Below are positions 35,129-43,325 of a stretch of DNA of 64,000 nucleotides, piece by piece. The DNA lies in the NCBI RefSeq assembly GCF_023703465.1, contig NZ_JAMQGP010000002.1, forward strand, positions 1-64,000, written 5' to 3'. The notes under the pieces were generated by a model that saw only the letters and a program-made list of their open reading frames with translations, made no database searches and was not told the origin of the DNA. The first letter of the stretch is position 1. Every line of letters starts with the position of its first letter. The position numbers were made by a program, and so were the translations under genes. This DNA is from Echinimonas agarilytica (lineage in GTDB: Bacteria; Pseudomonadota; Gammaproteobacteria; Enterobacterales; Neiellaceae).

Positions 35129-35428
35129 TTAGGCAGCTTGGGTGCGACTCGCTGTTTGTTTGCCGCGGTAACGAATGAGTTGCTGCTTTAGCTTGTCAAC
35201 CAAGCGGTTGGTTGCAGTGTTAAATTCTTCATGTTGAGCTTTGGCAAACAATTCTGAACCGGGTATGCCTATTCGTGCTTCCACCACAATATCGAGACCA
35301 TCTTTATCAACGATGACGTGGGGGTTAAATAGGTCGGTATCAAAACGATTAAGCTTTTCAAAAGCTTGTAAGACATGTTCTTTCATGGATGGGGTGACTG
35401 ACATAGTTTTGCAGGTAATTTCGATCAT
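35129..35428 (-). CDS. raiA: Ribosome-associated inhibitor / hibernation factor, short HPF family
   Basis: The 99-residue protein has the fold of the HPF/RaiA family, with the conserved NPHVIVDKDG and NTATNRLVDKLKQQL helix-forming segment. It binds the 30S decoding region in stationary phase or cold stress and blocks translation. The neighbour pheL-pheA matches the E. coli raiA position, so I use raiA, although its length is close to HPF. ATG 35428 is preferred over an upstream ATG because AAGGAA precedes it at a good distance. Confidence 0.88.
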   Translation of the reverse strand: MIEITCKTMSVTPSMKEHVLQAFEKLNRFDTDLFNPHVIVDKDGLDIVVEARIGIPGSELFAKAQHEEFNTATNRLVDKLKQQLIRYRGKQTASRTQAA

Positions 35429-35485
35429 AATCGTGTATTCCTTTTTCGTTTGCCACACCCTTAGAATACGGTTCAAGCTCAAGAA

Positions 35486-35507
35486 AAATGTGATTTAGAT
35501 CAAGTCT
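35486..35507 (-). promoter_or_regulatory. CRP-like binding site upstream of raiA
   Basis: The core on the plus strand, TGTGATTTAGATCAAG (35489-35504), carries one perfect CRP half-site (TGTGA) and a second imperfect one (TCAAG for TCACA) with the standard six-base spacing and an A-rich flank. It lies 58-80 bases before the raiA start. The minus-strand reading TTGAT-N4-ATCAC also resembles an FNR box, so which regulator binds is open. Confidence 0.45.
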
Positions 35508-35589
35508 AAAGACGGGAAAGAAAGTTCCCAATAATATTGTGAGAAACGCTGCAAATCTATTGAAAATATGAGTGCTGAAATGGATTTTT

Positions 35590-35694
35590 CTAGAACCGGT
35601 TGTGGTGTCGTTTACGAGGCCTTAATCCAATTCCAATCATGAACTCAAGTGCAGCTAATATGAGTACTGTCGCGAGAATCATTATTAAGAGCAT
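35590..35694 (-). CDS. Possible 34-residue single-pass membrane peptide
   Basis: A short open frame encodes one strongly hydrophobic helix (residues 1-23, beginning MLLIMILATVLILAAL) followed by a basic, His-rich tail (RPRKRHHNRF). This layout is typical of small membrane proteins with the tail in the cytoplasm. It lies between raiA and flgN in a 380-base stretch otherwise without genes. No good ribosome binding site is visible, and an in-frame TTG three codons upstream is an alternative start. It is unsupported by homology that I know of. Confidence 0.35.
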   Translation of the reverse strand: MLLIMILATVLILAALEFMIGIGLRPRKRHHNRF

Positions 35695-35809
35695 GATGTA
35701 CAACCAAATTATCTATAGTGGTTAAGAATTAACCTGTTTTAGATTGTTCAGCTGCGCCTGTCAAATACTTTTTGAAAAAGGTTATATATTTGAGATTCCT
35801 GTCTGTTTT

Positions 35810-36232
35810 TTATACAGACACAACGTTCCCTGAAGAACCAATTTGGGATTTTCCGCCTTGTGCGGTGTAGGTTGTTGATGCACCCTGCTGACCAATTTTT
35901 GACATAACACCGTGAATACGGCCAATGCTTGTCATGGCTAGCGCGATCGATTTGCCGTTGTCTTCATTCAACTGTTTACAGAGTTGAAGCATAGCTTTAG
36001 CTTTTGCTAAGTGCCTTTGAAATTGTTGAGCTTTCAAGTCAAATGCGGCAAGAGCTTGATCACCGGCTTGAAGTTGCCGCAGAATGTCATTTTTTTTGGG
36101 TGGAATGGCGCTCAAATCATCGAGTTTTCGCTCAGACAATATCTTTTGCTCAACGAGCAAAAGTTCTTGAAGTTGGTTTAAACGTTGCAGTTGTTGACCT
36201 AGAAGGTCTAACGCTGTTTCTGAGTTACTCAT
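35810..36232 (-). CDS. flgN: Flagellar hook-junction protein chaperone FlgN
   Basis: FlgN is the cytosolic export chaperone for the hook-associated proteins FlgK and FlgL, both encoded downstream in this window. The 140-residue protein is mostly helical with a heptad-rich N-terminal half (LDLLGQQLQRLNQLQELLLVEQ), as in the family. It follows flgM with a TAATG overlap, the conserved flgA-flgM-flgN order. Overall conservation is weak, so position carries much of the weight. Confidence 0.85.
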   Translation of the reverse strand: MSNSETALDLLGQQLQRLNQLQELLLVEQKILSERKLDDLSAIPPKKNDILRQLQAGDQALAAFDLKAQQFQRHLAKAKAMLQLCKQLNEDNGKSIALAMTSIGRIHGVMSKIGQQGASTTYTAQGGKSQIGSSGNVVSV

Positions 36233-36585
36233 TAGGAGCTCACATAGTTACCGATTTCTTGTTCAAAATCTTGCAGCTTTTGTGCCAACCGTTCGGAATC
36301 AACAGTGTATTGACCCTCTGATAGCGCTTTTTTAATTTGGGCGACTTTTTCCTGATTGAAGGAATCTGAAGTAGACATGTTCCGTTGCATTTGTCCTAAC
36401 GATTGCGCCTGCTGTGTTAAAGACACAGAATCCTTGGGTACAACCTGAGCTTGGCTCGTTTGGTTAGATTGAGTTTGGGCAAGTTGACGCGTTTGTTGCT
36501 GATTGGCGGTGCCTACCGCTTTAGACTCGCTGCCTTTCACTTGCGTGTTGTGCCCAGCATTCAATCGATTAATATCAATTGCCAT
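36232..36585 (-). CDS. flgM: Anti-sigma-28 factor FlgM
   Basis: FlgM binds and silences the flagellar sigma factor FliA (sigma-28) until it is exported after hook completion. The 117-residue protein has the disordered Gln-rich N-terminal half and the C-terminal sigma-binding helices (EKVAQIKKALSEGQYTVDSERLAQKL). The N-terminal MAIDINRLN is typical. I chose ATG 36585, preceded by TGGGAA, over a TTG five codons earlier. A good sigma-28 promoter lies 50-75 bases upstream, so FlgM is under autogenous feedback. Confidence 0.92.
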   Translation of the reverse strand: MAIDINRLNAGHNTQVKGSESKAVGTANQQQTRQLAQTQSNQTSQAQVVPKDSVSLTQQAQSLGQMQRNMSTSDSFNQEKVAQIKKALSEGQYTVDSERLAQKLQDFEQEIGNYVSS

Positions 36586-36631
36586 AGTGATAATTCCCAA
36601 TCAAAAAGAAACAAATGTTAACTCCCTTAGT

Positions 36632-36658
36632 ATATCGGACGTTGAGAGAAAAACTTTA
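36632..36658 (-). promoter_or_regulatory. Sigma-28 promoter of flgM
   Basis: On the minus strand the sequence TAAAGTTT, then 11 bases, then TCCGATAT matches the FliA consensus TAAAGTTT-N11-GCCGATAA in all 8 of the first and 6 of 8 of the second box. It sits in the 81-base gap between flgA and flgM. Confidence 0.85.
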
Positions 36659-36666
36659 ATAAGAAT

Positions 36667-37386
36667 TTATATTTTAACCTGAACGCGACCTGTCGCACTG
36701 ACGACAGCCGATATTTTTCGACCCGAACGTTTATTTTCTACGCGTACAGCTTGGCCCACAATACCATCAGATAAAGCTGTCCCTTCAGTTTTTAATACTA
36801 AACCCTGCCCTACGGCCTCAATAATAATCTGTTCGCCTTTGCATACTTGGCATAAATTGCGACTACGAATCACTTGGCCAGGACTGATGGAGTGCTTGAC
36901 GCGGGCTCCTACTATTTGTTCAAAATTATTGTAGTGAGCACCACGAAGAGCAAACGCATCGCGGTACTCAATGGCGATATCATCGTCTTCGAGTATAGTG
37001 CCTGCTTGTACCGCAGACTTGGTAATAATCGCGGGTTCCATTCGTTTGACTTGCGTTGGAATGTAAAGCGACCAAAGGGTGTCGGACGACTCACTAACGC
37101 AAGACGCATGAATTGTATTTTGGCGACCGATGGTTTGCCGTTTGCCTGTCATGCGAAAGCTTACCGGTTGAGGACAATCATCTAAACGGATTCGAGGATC
37201 GAGTCCCCTTACTTCAACTTCCCATCTTGTTTCTGGAGATTCTTCGAGTTGGTTGACAATATATTGACGCACTTGCAATCGAAGATCATCGAGCGAAACC
37301 GATGCAATACTTTGAAATGACGTTGCATATAGGGCGCTTATTCCAAATATTGTGAGTAAGGTGCTAAATCCTTTTGGATTTTTCAT
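36667..37386 (-). CDS. flgA: Flagellar P-ring assembly chaperone FlgA
   Basis: FlgA is the periplasmic helper for P-ring (FlgI) assembly. The protein from ATG 37386 has 239 residues, with a signal peptide (ending near SIAS), a middle domain with two cysteines and a C-terminal SAF-like domain (AVQAGTILEDDDIAIE and SPGQVIRSRNL). An upstream ATG four codons earlier (MGNRMKNP) is possible. I chose the MKNP start because it gives a clean signal peptide. It is divergent from cheV and has a near-perfect sigma-54 site upstream. Confidence 0.9.
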   Translation of the reverse strand: MKNPKGFSTLLTIFGISALYATSFQSIASVSLDDLRLQVRQYIVNQLEESPETRWEVEVRGLDPRIRLDDCPQPVSFRMTGKRQTIGRQNTIHASCVSESSDTLWSLYIPTQVKRMEPAIITKSAVQAGTILEDDDIAIEYRDAFALRGAHYNNFEQIVGARVKHSISPGQVIRSRNLCQVCKGEQIIIEAVGQGLVLKTEGTALSDGIVGQAVRVENKRSGRKISAVVSATGRVQVKI

Positions 37387-37470
37387 TCGATTTCCCATAG
37401 ATTCAACTATGCTGTATAAACGCTGAAGGCGTCGTAACAATGACGCAGACACAAACTTAATAGGGTGTCA

Positions 37471-37486
37471 CGCAAACTGCGTGCCA
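37471..37486 (-). promoter_or_regulatory. Sigma-54 promoter of flgA
   Basis: On the minus strand TGGCACGCAGTTTGCG matches the -24/-12 consensus TGGCACG-N4-TTGC perfectly, with GG and GC at the required ten-base spacing. It would start transcription about 75 bases before flgA and indicates FlrC/FleR-type control of early flagellar genes. Confidence 0.92.
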
Positions 37487-37514
37487 CCTCTAGCATTGAA
37501 GTGAGGTTGTATTC

Positions 37515-38453
37515 ATGGCTGGGATTCTAGACTCAGTAAATCAACGTACTCAACTTGTAGGCCAGAACCGTCTTGAGTTGCTATTGTTTAAGCTTGGTGG
37601 TCGGCAGCGCTACGGCATTAACGTGTTTAAAGTGAAAGAAGTGCTGCAGTGCCCAAATTTAACCTCTATGCCAAAACGTCACCCTTTTATATGCGGCGTT
37701 GCACATATTCGAGGACAAACCATATCTGTGATTGACATGAGCTTGGCCACAGGTGGTCGACGTATTCAAGATGTTGAGAATTGCTTCATTGTAATCACCG
37801 AATATAACCGTTCTACTCAAGGCTTTTTGGTCTCCTCAGTCGAACGTATTGTTAATGTAAATTGGGAGTCTATTCAGCCGCCACCGGTAGGTTCAGGTAA
37901 AGCGAGTTACTTAACAGCGGTAACTGAAATAGAAAAAGAACTTGTCGAAATTCTCGATGTAGAAAAAATTCTTCATGAGATTGCTCCGATTTCTGCAGAT
38001 GTCAGTGAAAAGATCATTGACCAAAAAGCCGCTGTTGCGAACGAGGGCAGAGCCATCATGATTGCAGATGACTCTAGTGTTGCTCGGAATCAAATTAAGC
38101 GCGCATTAACACCGTTAAATATGGAAATCCATCTTGCTCGAGACGGAAAAGAAGCGCTTGAAACCTTAAGAAATCTGGCTGAGACACACGACCCCATTCA
38201 TGATTGGATGCCGGTAATAATCTCTGATATTGAAATGCCAGAGATGGATGGTTACACACTATGTGCGGAGTTACGTAACGACCCAAAACTCAATAAACTG
38301 CATGTGATTTTACATACATCGTTAAGTGGTGTGTTTAATCAGGCGATGGTGTCCAAAGTTGGCGCTGATAACTTTATTCCTAAATTTAATCCCGACGAGC
38401 TTGCTGAAGCAGTACAAACTGCCGTTGAGCAAGCGTTATCGGCGACTAAATAA
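37515..38453 (+). CDS. cheV: Chemotaxis coupling/response protein CheV
   Basis: CheV couples chemoreceptors to CheA and is itself phosphorylated. The 312-residue protein has an N-terminal CheW-like domain (about 15-160) and a C-terminal receiver domain (about 178-305), with acidic pocket residues DD in MIADDSS, phosphorylation site Asp238 (IISDIEMPEMDGY) and the lysine in NFIPKF. It starts a two-gene unit with cheR, directly upstream of the flgB operon, the same placement as in Vibrio and Shewanella. Confidence 0.94.
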   Translation: MAGILDSVNQRTQLVGQNRLELLLFKLGGRQRYGINVFKVKEVLQCPNLTSMPKRHPFICGVAHIRGQTISVIDMSLATGGRRIQDVENCFIVITEYNRSTQGFLVSSVERIVNVNWESIQPPPVGSGKASYLTAVTEIEKELVEILDVEKILHEIAPISADVSEKIIDQKAAVANEGRAIMIADDSSVARNQIKRALTPLNMEIHLARDGKEALETLRNLAETHDPIHDWMPVIISDIEMPEMDGYTLCAELRNDPKLNKLHVILHTSLSGVFNQAMVSKVGADNFIPKFNPDELAEAVQTAVEQALSATK

Positions 38454-38477
38454 CATCAGAATGTACTGGGGTACTGG

Positions 38478-39311
38478 GTGCCAACCAAAAATATAACGGA
38501 TATTGAGTACAAAACGTTTCGAGATTATCTCGAAAAACAATGCGGTATTGTGCTCGGTGATAACAAACAGTATTTGGTGAAGAGCCGGCTAGCGCCAGTA
38601 TTGACCAAATATAAAATAAAGAGCTTAACGGAGTTGTTGAGCTCCTTATCGTCTATTTCTCAGCGGGAACTGCGTGCCGCTGTCATTGATGCCATGACAA
38701 CCAATGAAACGCTGTGGTTTCGTGATGGTTATCCCTTTGAACTTCTTAAAAGTAAAATATTCCCTGATTTTCATGGGCAACGAAAGCCTATTCGAATGTG
38801 GTCAGCGGCTTGTTCTTCGGGGCAAGAGCCTTATTCATTGTCAATGACCTCGCTTGAGTATCAAATGCAGCGGCCGGGCACATTACCGGGCGGGGTGGAA
38901 ATTCTGGCAACTGATATTTCTGCCTCTATGCTCGAGCAATGTAAAGGTGCTGAATACGATGAGCTTGCTCTTGCGCGCGGATTGTCTCCGGAACGGCGTC
39001 GCCAGTTTTTTGAAAAAGCTGATAGCGGGCGTTTCCGCTTGAATTCAAAAGTCCGGCAGCAAGTCACATTCAGATATGCAAACTTGCTTGAGAGTTACGC
39101 ATTACTGGGGCGTTTCGACATTATATTTTGTCGTAATGTATTAATTTATTTTTCGGCGGATGTGAAGTCTAAGATTATTAATCAGTTTGCCGGTGCCCTG
39201 AATCCAGGTGGTTACTTGATGCTCGGCGCTTCAGAGTCTATCTCTGGATTAAGCGATAAGTTCGAAATGGTTCGCTGCAATCCAGGTATTGTGTACAAAG
39301 TCATCAAATAA
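38478..39311 (+). CDS. cheR: Chemoreceptor glutamate methyltransferase CheR
   Basis: CheR methylates glutamates of chemoreceptors with SAM, setting adaptation. The 277-residue protein has the all-helical N-terminal domain (about 1-80) and the SAM-binding C-terminal domain with RMWSAACSSGQEPYSL and FDIIFCRNVLIYF. The start is GTG 38478. It follows cheV by 24 bases. Confidence 0.95.
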   Translation: MPTKNITDIEYKTFRDYLEKQCGIVLGDNKQYLVKSRLAPVLTKYKIKSLTELLSSLSSISQRELRAAVIDAMTTNETLWFRDGYPFELLKSKIFPDFHGQRKPIRMWSAACSSGQEPYSLSMTSLEYQMQRPGTLPGGVEILATDISASMLEQCKGAEYDELALARGLSPERRRQFFEKADSGRFRLNSKVRQQVTFRYANLLESYALLGRFDIIFCRNVLIYFSADVKSKIINQFAGALNPGGYLMLGASESISGLSDKFEMVRCNPGIVYKVIK

Positions 39312-39324
39312 CCTTATCTACCCT

Positions 39325-39358
39325 CAAAGGGCATGCAACACTTGTTGTGTGCCTTTAT
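39325..39358 (+). terminator. Possible weak terminator after cheR
   Basis: An imperfect inverted repeat (AAAGGGCATGCAACA with TGTTGTGTGCCTTT) is followed by a broken T-rich tail. It lies 14 bases after cheR and before the flgB sigma-54 promoter. Confidence 0.4.
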
Positions 39359-39394
39359 TGTCCTCACTTTCTATTCAAAGTGTCAAAAAATAGA

Positions 39395-39412
39395 CTGGCA
39401 TAACTATTGCTT
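39395..39412 (+). promoter_or_regulatory. Sigma-54 promoter of the flgBCDE operon
   Basis: CTGGCATAACTATTGCTT carries GG (39397-39398) and GC (39409-39410) at exact -24/-12 spacing, matching the sigma-54 consensus at most positions. It lies about 35 bases before flgB. Confidence 0.88.
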
Positions 39413-39443
39413 TATCTCAATGTAATCTATTTGGGAGGCGATT

Positions 39444-39845
39444 ATGGCGATTAATTTTGACAATGCTCTTGGCATACATCAGCACACACTCGGTGTGCGG
39501 TCTCAGCGCGCAGAAGTATTGGCTTCTAACATGGCTAATGCCGACACACCTAACTACAAAGCGCGTGATATCGACTTCCAAACTGCGCTTTCAAGAGCGC
39601 AAAGTAACCAATCTGGACGGCAAAGTCTTGCCCGTACAAACGAGCGTCATATTGCCATGTCGTCAGAAATGACGCCGGAAATGAAGTTCCGAGTACCGAA
39701 TCAGCCTGATACCGGAGATGGCAATACCGTTGACGTTCAGGCTGAACGTAACAATTACCTTCAAAACTCGTTGGAATATCAAGCCAGTGTGCAATTTCTG
39801 GGCAGTAAGTTCAAAGGGCTTACTAAAGCTCTGAAAGGGGAATAA
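39444..39845 (+). CDS. flgB: Flagellar proximal rod protein FlgB
   Basis: FlgB is a rod subunit exported by the flagellar type III system. The 133-residue protein has the rod/hook N-terminal signature [30 protein letters not shown] and a C-terminal coiled region. GGGAGG precedes the start. It is the first gene of flgBCDE. Confidence 0.97.
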   Translation: MAINFDNALGIHQHTLGVRSQRAEVLASNMANADTPNYKARDIDFQTALSRAQSNQSGRQSLARTNERHIAMSSEMTPEMKFRVPNQPDTGDGNTVDVQAERNNYLQNSLEYQASVQFLGSKFKGLTKALKGE

Positions 39846-39847
39846 TT

Positions 39848-40264
39848 ATGAGTTTATTTAACGTATTAGATGTATCGGGTACGGCAATGTCGGCACAGTC
39901 GGTACGCATCAATACCACCGCAAGTAACTTGGCAAATGCCAACAGTGTATCGAGCAGCTCTGAGGAAACTTATCGAGCCCGCCAACCCGTATTTGCTGCG
40001 GAAATGAATCGAGCAATGAATCAGCAGCCTCATAGTGTTCCTGTCGAAGTGGTCGGAATTGTTGAGAGCGATAAGCCATTGAATATCGAATATATGCCAA
40101 ATCACCCGATGGCAAACGAAGAAGGCTATATCTACAAGCCCAATGTTAATGTTGTGGAAGAAATGGCGAATATGGTTTCAGCTTCACGCTCGTATCAAAC
40201 TAACGTGCAAGTGGCTGATGCTGCGAAACAAATGCTGCAACGTACGTTAGCATTAGGCCAGTAA
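39848..40264 (+). CDS. flgC: Flagellar proximal rod protein FlgC
   Basis: The 138-residue rod protein has the conserved N-terminus (VSGTAMSAQSVRINTTASNLANANSV) and the C-terminal ring of hydrophobic residues (VNVVEEMANMVSASRSYQTNVQVADAAKQML). It starts two bases after the flgB stop, so the pair is co-translated. Confidence 0.97.
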   Translation: MSLFNVLDVSGTAMSAQSVRINTTASNLANANSVSSSSEETYRARQPVFAAEMNRAMNQQPHSVPVEVVGIVESDKPLNIEYMPNHPMANEEGYIYKPNVNVVEEMANMVSASRSYQTNVQVADAAKQMLQRTLALGQ

Positions 40265-40274
40265 GGAGTAATCC

Positions 40275-40970
40275 ATGAGTATTGATACTTCGGTTTCAAA
40301 TCCTTACCTCGATAGTTTACGCATCGACACAAGCGATAGCGCTAAGTACGAGACAGAGGAAGAGCGTAGTGAATTGAGTCAGGAGGACTTTTTTTCTTTG
40401 CTAACCCAGCAGCTAGCTTATCAAGATCCGTTTAAACCGGTGGAAAATGCTGAAATGATCTCTCAGATGACATCATTTAGTACTGCCGAAGGGATCACCA
40501 AGCTTAATGATCAGATCACCGACATGAATGCCATCATGTCATCGTCTCAAGCGCTGCAAGCTTCAACCTTGGTAGGGCAAAAAGTGTTGGTACCGGCAAG
40601 TACTGGCCACAATGACGGTGATGGTATAGACGGTATTGTTGCCGCTGAACTGCCGACTAACGCATTAACGGTGACCATTGAAGATGAAGTGGGACAAGTG
40701 ATAAAGACTATCAGCATAGGGGATGTAGCCGCAGGAACGACTCAGTTTGAATGGGATGGCACAGACCTTGCTGGTAATCCTGTAGCTGAAGGCAACTATG
40801 TTGTGAAGGCAAACGGTTTCCAGGATGGCAAAACCGTTGAATTGGCCTCTGCTGTGTACGCAAAAGTAGAAAGCGTAAGCCTAAGCAATTCATTAAGTGA
40901 AGCCGCTCTGAATTTATCAGGGTTGGGCAGTATTACATTAAGCGACGTATTAGAAGTCGCTGAAGGTTAA
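40275..40970 (+). CDS. flgD: Flagellar hook-capping protein FlgD
   Basis: FlgD caps the growing hook and is released when the hook is complete. The 231-residue protein has the N-terminal FFSLLTQQLAYQDPFKPVENAEMISQMTSFS motif, typical of FlgD, and the beta-rich FlgD_ig-like middle (TTQFEWDGTDLAGNPVAEGNY). It begins ten bases after flgC. Confidence 0.96.
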   Translation: MSIDTSVSNPYLDSLRIDTSDSAKYETEEERSELSQEDFFSLLTQQLAYQDPFKPVENAEMISQMTSFSTAEGITKLNDQITDMNAIMSSSQALQASTLVGQKVLVPASTGHNDGDGIDGIVAAELPTNALTVTIEDEVGQVIKTISIGDVAAGTTQFEWDGTDLAGNPVAEGNYVVKANGFQDGKTVELASAVYAKVESVSLSNSLSEAALNLSGLGSITLSDVLEVAEG

Positions 40971-40997
40971 CCTTCTTCCGAAGACAGGAGAGTAGTT

Positions 40998-42374
40998 ATG
41001 TCATTCAACATTGCCCTGAGCGGCCTGAATGCCTCACAAAAAGACTTAGACACAACCGCCAATAACATTGCGAACGTGAACACATATGGTTTTAAAGAGT
41101 CGCGTGCAGAATTCGCAGATGTTTATTCAACCAGTGTCTTTAGTAATGCTAAAACGAAAGTGGGTGAAGGCGTTACGACCTCAGATATTGCTCAACAATT
41201 CAACCAAGGTAGTTTTTTGTTTACTAATAACTCCCTTGATATGGCTGTTGATGGCGAAGGTTTCTTCGCAACCAGTGCGAACCCTGACGACTTGAATGTG
41301 AATTTAACACGCGCAGGTGCATGGAAATTAGATGATAACAATTTTGTTGTTAACTCGAACGGTGAGTTTTTACGTGTATTTCCAGTCAATCCAGACGGCA
41401 CAGTATCATCGGTGGCTTTAGCTTCAACTCAGCCGTTGGAAATTCCAACATCAGCTGGGGAGCCCACTCAAACGGCTCTTGTTGATATTAGTGTGAACTT
41501 ACCAAGTGGCGCTGTACCGCCTGATGATGGAGCGGGCTTGCCTGTTCCGTTCGATTTTACAGATCCATCTTCCTATAATGCTTCAACGTCGGTGACGACT
41601 TATGACTCCTTGGGGCAAAGTTACGTGATGACAACGTACTATCGTAAAGAGAACTTGTCGCCAGCCCCAAGTGATCCCAATAAATGGGAAGTGTTTTACA
41701 CCGTTTCTGATGGTACTGATACACGTCCCGTCAGTGTCGATGATTTAGCAACCGGTGGTAGCCAAGGTGATGTCGCTTTCACTGATCCGAATACGGGTCG
41801 AGCAATCTTTGGTCACTCGATCATCTTCAATACTGATGGCTCATTGAACTCCATTAACGGCGGCAATGACGTTGTTACCGAGGAACTTGGTGTGGGTGGT
41901 GCTGGTGTGAACATGGGCGGTGCCGATGAAACTCAACAAATTACCGTGAATCAGAACGATCCAACTCAATATGCGTCTGCATTTGAAGTCAAATCCTTGA
42001 GTCAAGATGGTATTACAGTTGGCCGTTTAACGGGTATCGATATTGGAACCAATGGTTTGGTGCAAGCGACTTACTCAAATGGTTTTACCGAACCTTTGGG
42101 GAAAATTGCGTTGATCACCGTGGCTAACTCACAAGGCTTAGCTCAAATTGGTAATACGTCGTGGCAAACAACCCAAGGTTCAGGCGACCCGTTAGCGGGC
42201 GAACCTGATTCTGGTTCATACGGTAAAATTCGTTCAGGTACGATTGAGCAATCAAACGTTAACTTAACGACAGAATTGGTTGATTTGATTACTGCCCAGC
42301 GAAACTTCCAGGCCAACAGCCGAGCGCTCGAAGTCAATAATACAATTACTCAGAATATTCTCCAGATTCGATAA
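40998..42374 (+). CDS. flgE: Flagellar hook protein FlgE
   Basis: FlgE is the structural subunit of the hook. The 458-residue protein has the N-terminal ALSGLNASQKDLDTTANNIANVNTYGFKESRAEF and C-terminal VNLTTELVDLITAQRNFQANSRALEV motifs of the family, with a long variable middle domain. A strong terminator follows 14 bases downstream, so the flgBCDE unit ends here. Confidence 0.96.
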   Translation: MSFNIALSGLNASQKDLDTTANNIANVNTYGFKESRAEFADVYSTSVFSNAKTKVGEGVTTSDIAQQFNQGSFLFTNNSLDMAVDGEGFFATSANPDDLNVNLTRAGAWKLDDNNFVVNSNGEFLRVFPVNPDGTVSSVALASTQPLEIPTSAGEPTQTALVDISVNLPSGAVPPDDGAGLPVPFDFTDPSSYNASTSVTTYDSLGQSYVMTTYYRKENLSPAPSDPNKWEVFYTVSDGTDTRPVSVDDLATGGSQGDVAFTDPNTGRAIFGHSIIFNTDGSLNSINGGNDVVTEELGVGGAGVNMGGADETQQITVNQNDPTQYASAFEVKSLSQDGITVGRLTGIDIGTNGLVQATYSNGFTEPLGKIALITVANSQGLAQIGNTSWQTTQGSGDPLAGEPDSGSYGKIRSGTIEQSNVNLTTELVDLITAQRNFQANSRALEVNNTITQNILQIR

Positions 42375-42388
42375 TATCTGGTTTTAAG

Positions 42389-42414
42389 AAGGCTGCTTTC
42401 GAGCAGCCTTTTTT
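42389..42414 (+). terminator. Terminator of the flgBCDE operon
   Basis: The stem AAGGCTGCT pairs perfectly with AGCAGCCTT around a TTCG tetraloop and runs into six T residues. Confidence 0.95.
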
Positions 42415-42503
42415 ATGTTTACTGTTCAGTTTTTGTCTTCTTTATTCCCACCACGTTTTTGACGCTTATCAATTAAATCCTTTAAATTCAATGCTTAGCA
42501 GAT

Positions 42504-42521
42504 ATGGCATCTTAATTGCAA
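42504..42521 (+). promoter_or_regulatory. Sigma-54 promoter of the flgF operon
   Basis: TGGCATCTTAATTGCA carries GG (42506-42507) and GC (42518-42519) at exact -24/-12 spacing, about 40 bases before flgF. It restarts transcription after the flgE terminator. Confidence 0.87.
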
Positions 42522-42560
42522 TTTCCATAGTAATACTTCGTTCGTGACAAAGGTTTGACT

Positions 42561-43307
42561 ATGGATCGCGCTCTTTACATCGCCGCTCAAGGTGCCAATC
42601 AGAATATGAATGGCATTGCACTTCGCAGTAACAACCTTGCGAATGCCAAAACCACCGGCTTTAAAGCTGATATGGAGCAGGCCCGAGCAATGCAAGCATT
42701 TGGCGAAGGCATGCCCACGCGTGTATTCGCGATGACCGAACGCCCATCTCAAGATTTTAGAGCGGGCTCCTTCCAAACTACCGGACGTCCACTAGATGTT
42801 GCCGTTAAAGGCAATGGGTGGTTTGCCGTGCAGGGCGCAGATGGACAAGAAGCCTATAGCCGAAGTGGCAATTTAAAAGTCGCGGATACCGGCATTCTAG
42901 AAAACGGTAGAGGCCAAATGATGATGGGGCTAGGTGGCCCAATCATTGTGCCAGTGCCCATGGAAAAAATAGAAATTGGCTCTGATGGGACCGTTTCAGT
43001 GTTGCCTCAGGGCGCACCTCCCAATGCCATGGAAATTGTAGGGCGAATCAAAATGGTAAACCCCGACATTCGAGAGATGGTCAAAGGCACTGATGGACTG
43101 TTTCGATTGAAAAGTGGCGAAGATGCCGAAGAAAGTTTTGAAGCTCGTTTAGCGACGGGTGTTTTAGAAGGCAGTAATGTGAACGCTGCTGCTGAAATGA
43201 CCAACCTTATTAACCTGCAACGACAGTTTGAGATGCAGGTGAAACTTATGAAAACCGTTGAAGATATGGACTCAGCGTCCTCTCAACTTATGAGCTTACG
43301 CGGTTAA
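42561..43307 (+). CDS. flgF: Flagellar proximal rod protein FlgF
   Basis: The 248-residue rod protein shows the FlgF N-terminus (MDRALYIAAQGANQNMNGIALRSNNLANAKTTGF) and C-terminal NAAAEMTNLINLQRQFEMQVKLMKTVEDMD. ATG 42561 is chosen over a TTG two codons earlier, with AAAGG seven bases upstream. It heads the flgFGHIJKL run. Confidence 0.96.
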   Translation: MDRALYIAAQGANQNMNGIALRSNNLANAKTTGFKADMEQARAMQAFGEGMPTRVFAMTERPSQDFRAGSFQTTGRPLDVAVKGNGWFAVQGADGQEAYSRSGNLKVADTGILENGRGQMMMGLGGPIIVPVPMEKIEIGSDGTVSVLPQGAPPNAMEIVGRIKMVNPDIREMVKGTDGLFRLKSGEDAEESFEARLATGVLEGSNVNAAAEMTNLINLQRQFEMQVKLMKTVEDMDSASSQLMSLRG

Positions 43308-43325
43308 CACTAGGAGATACTGACG

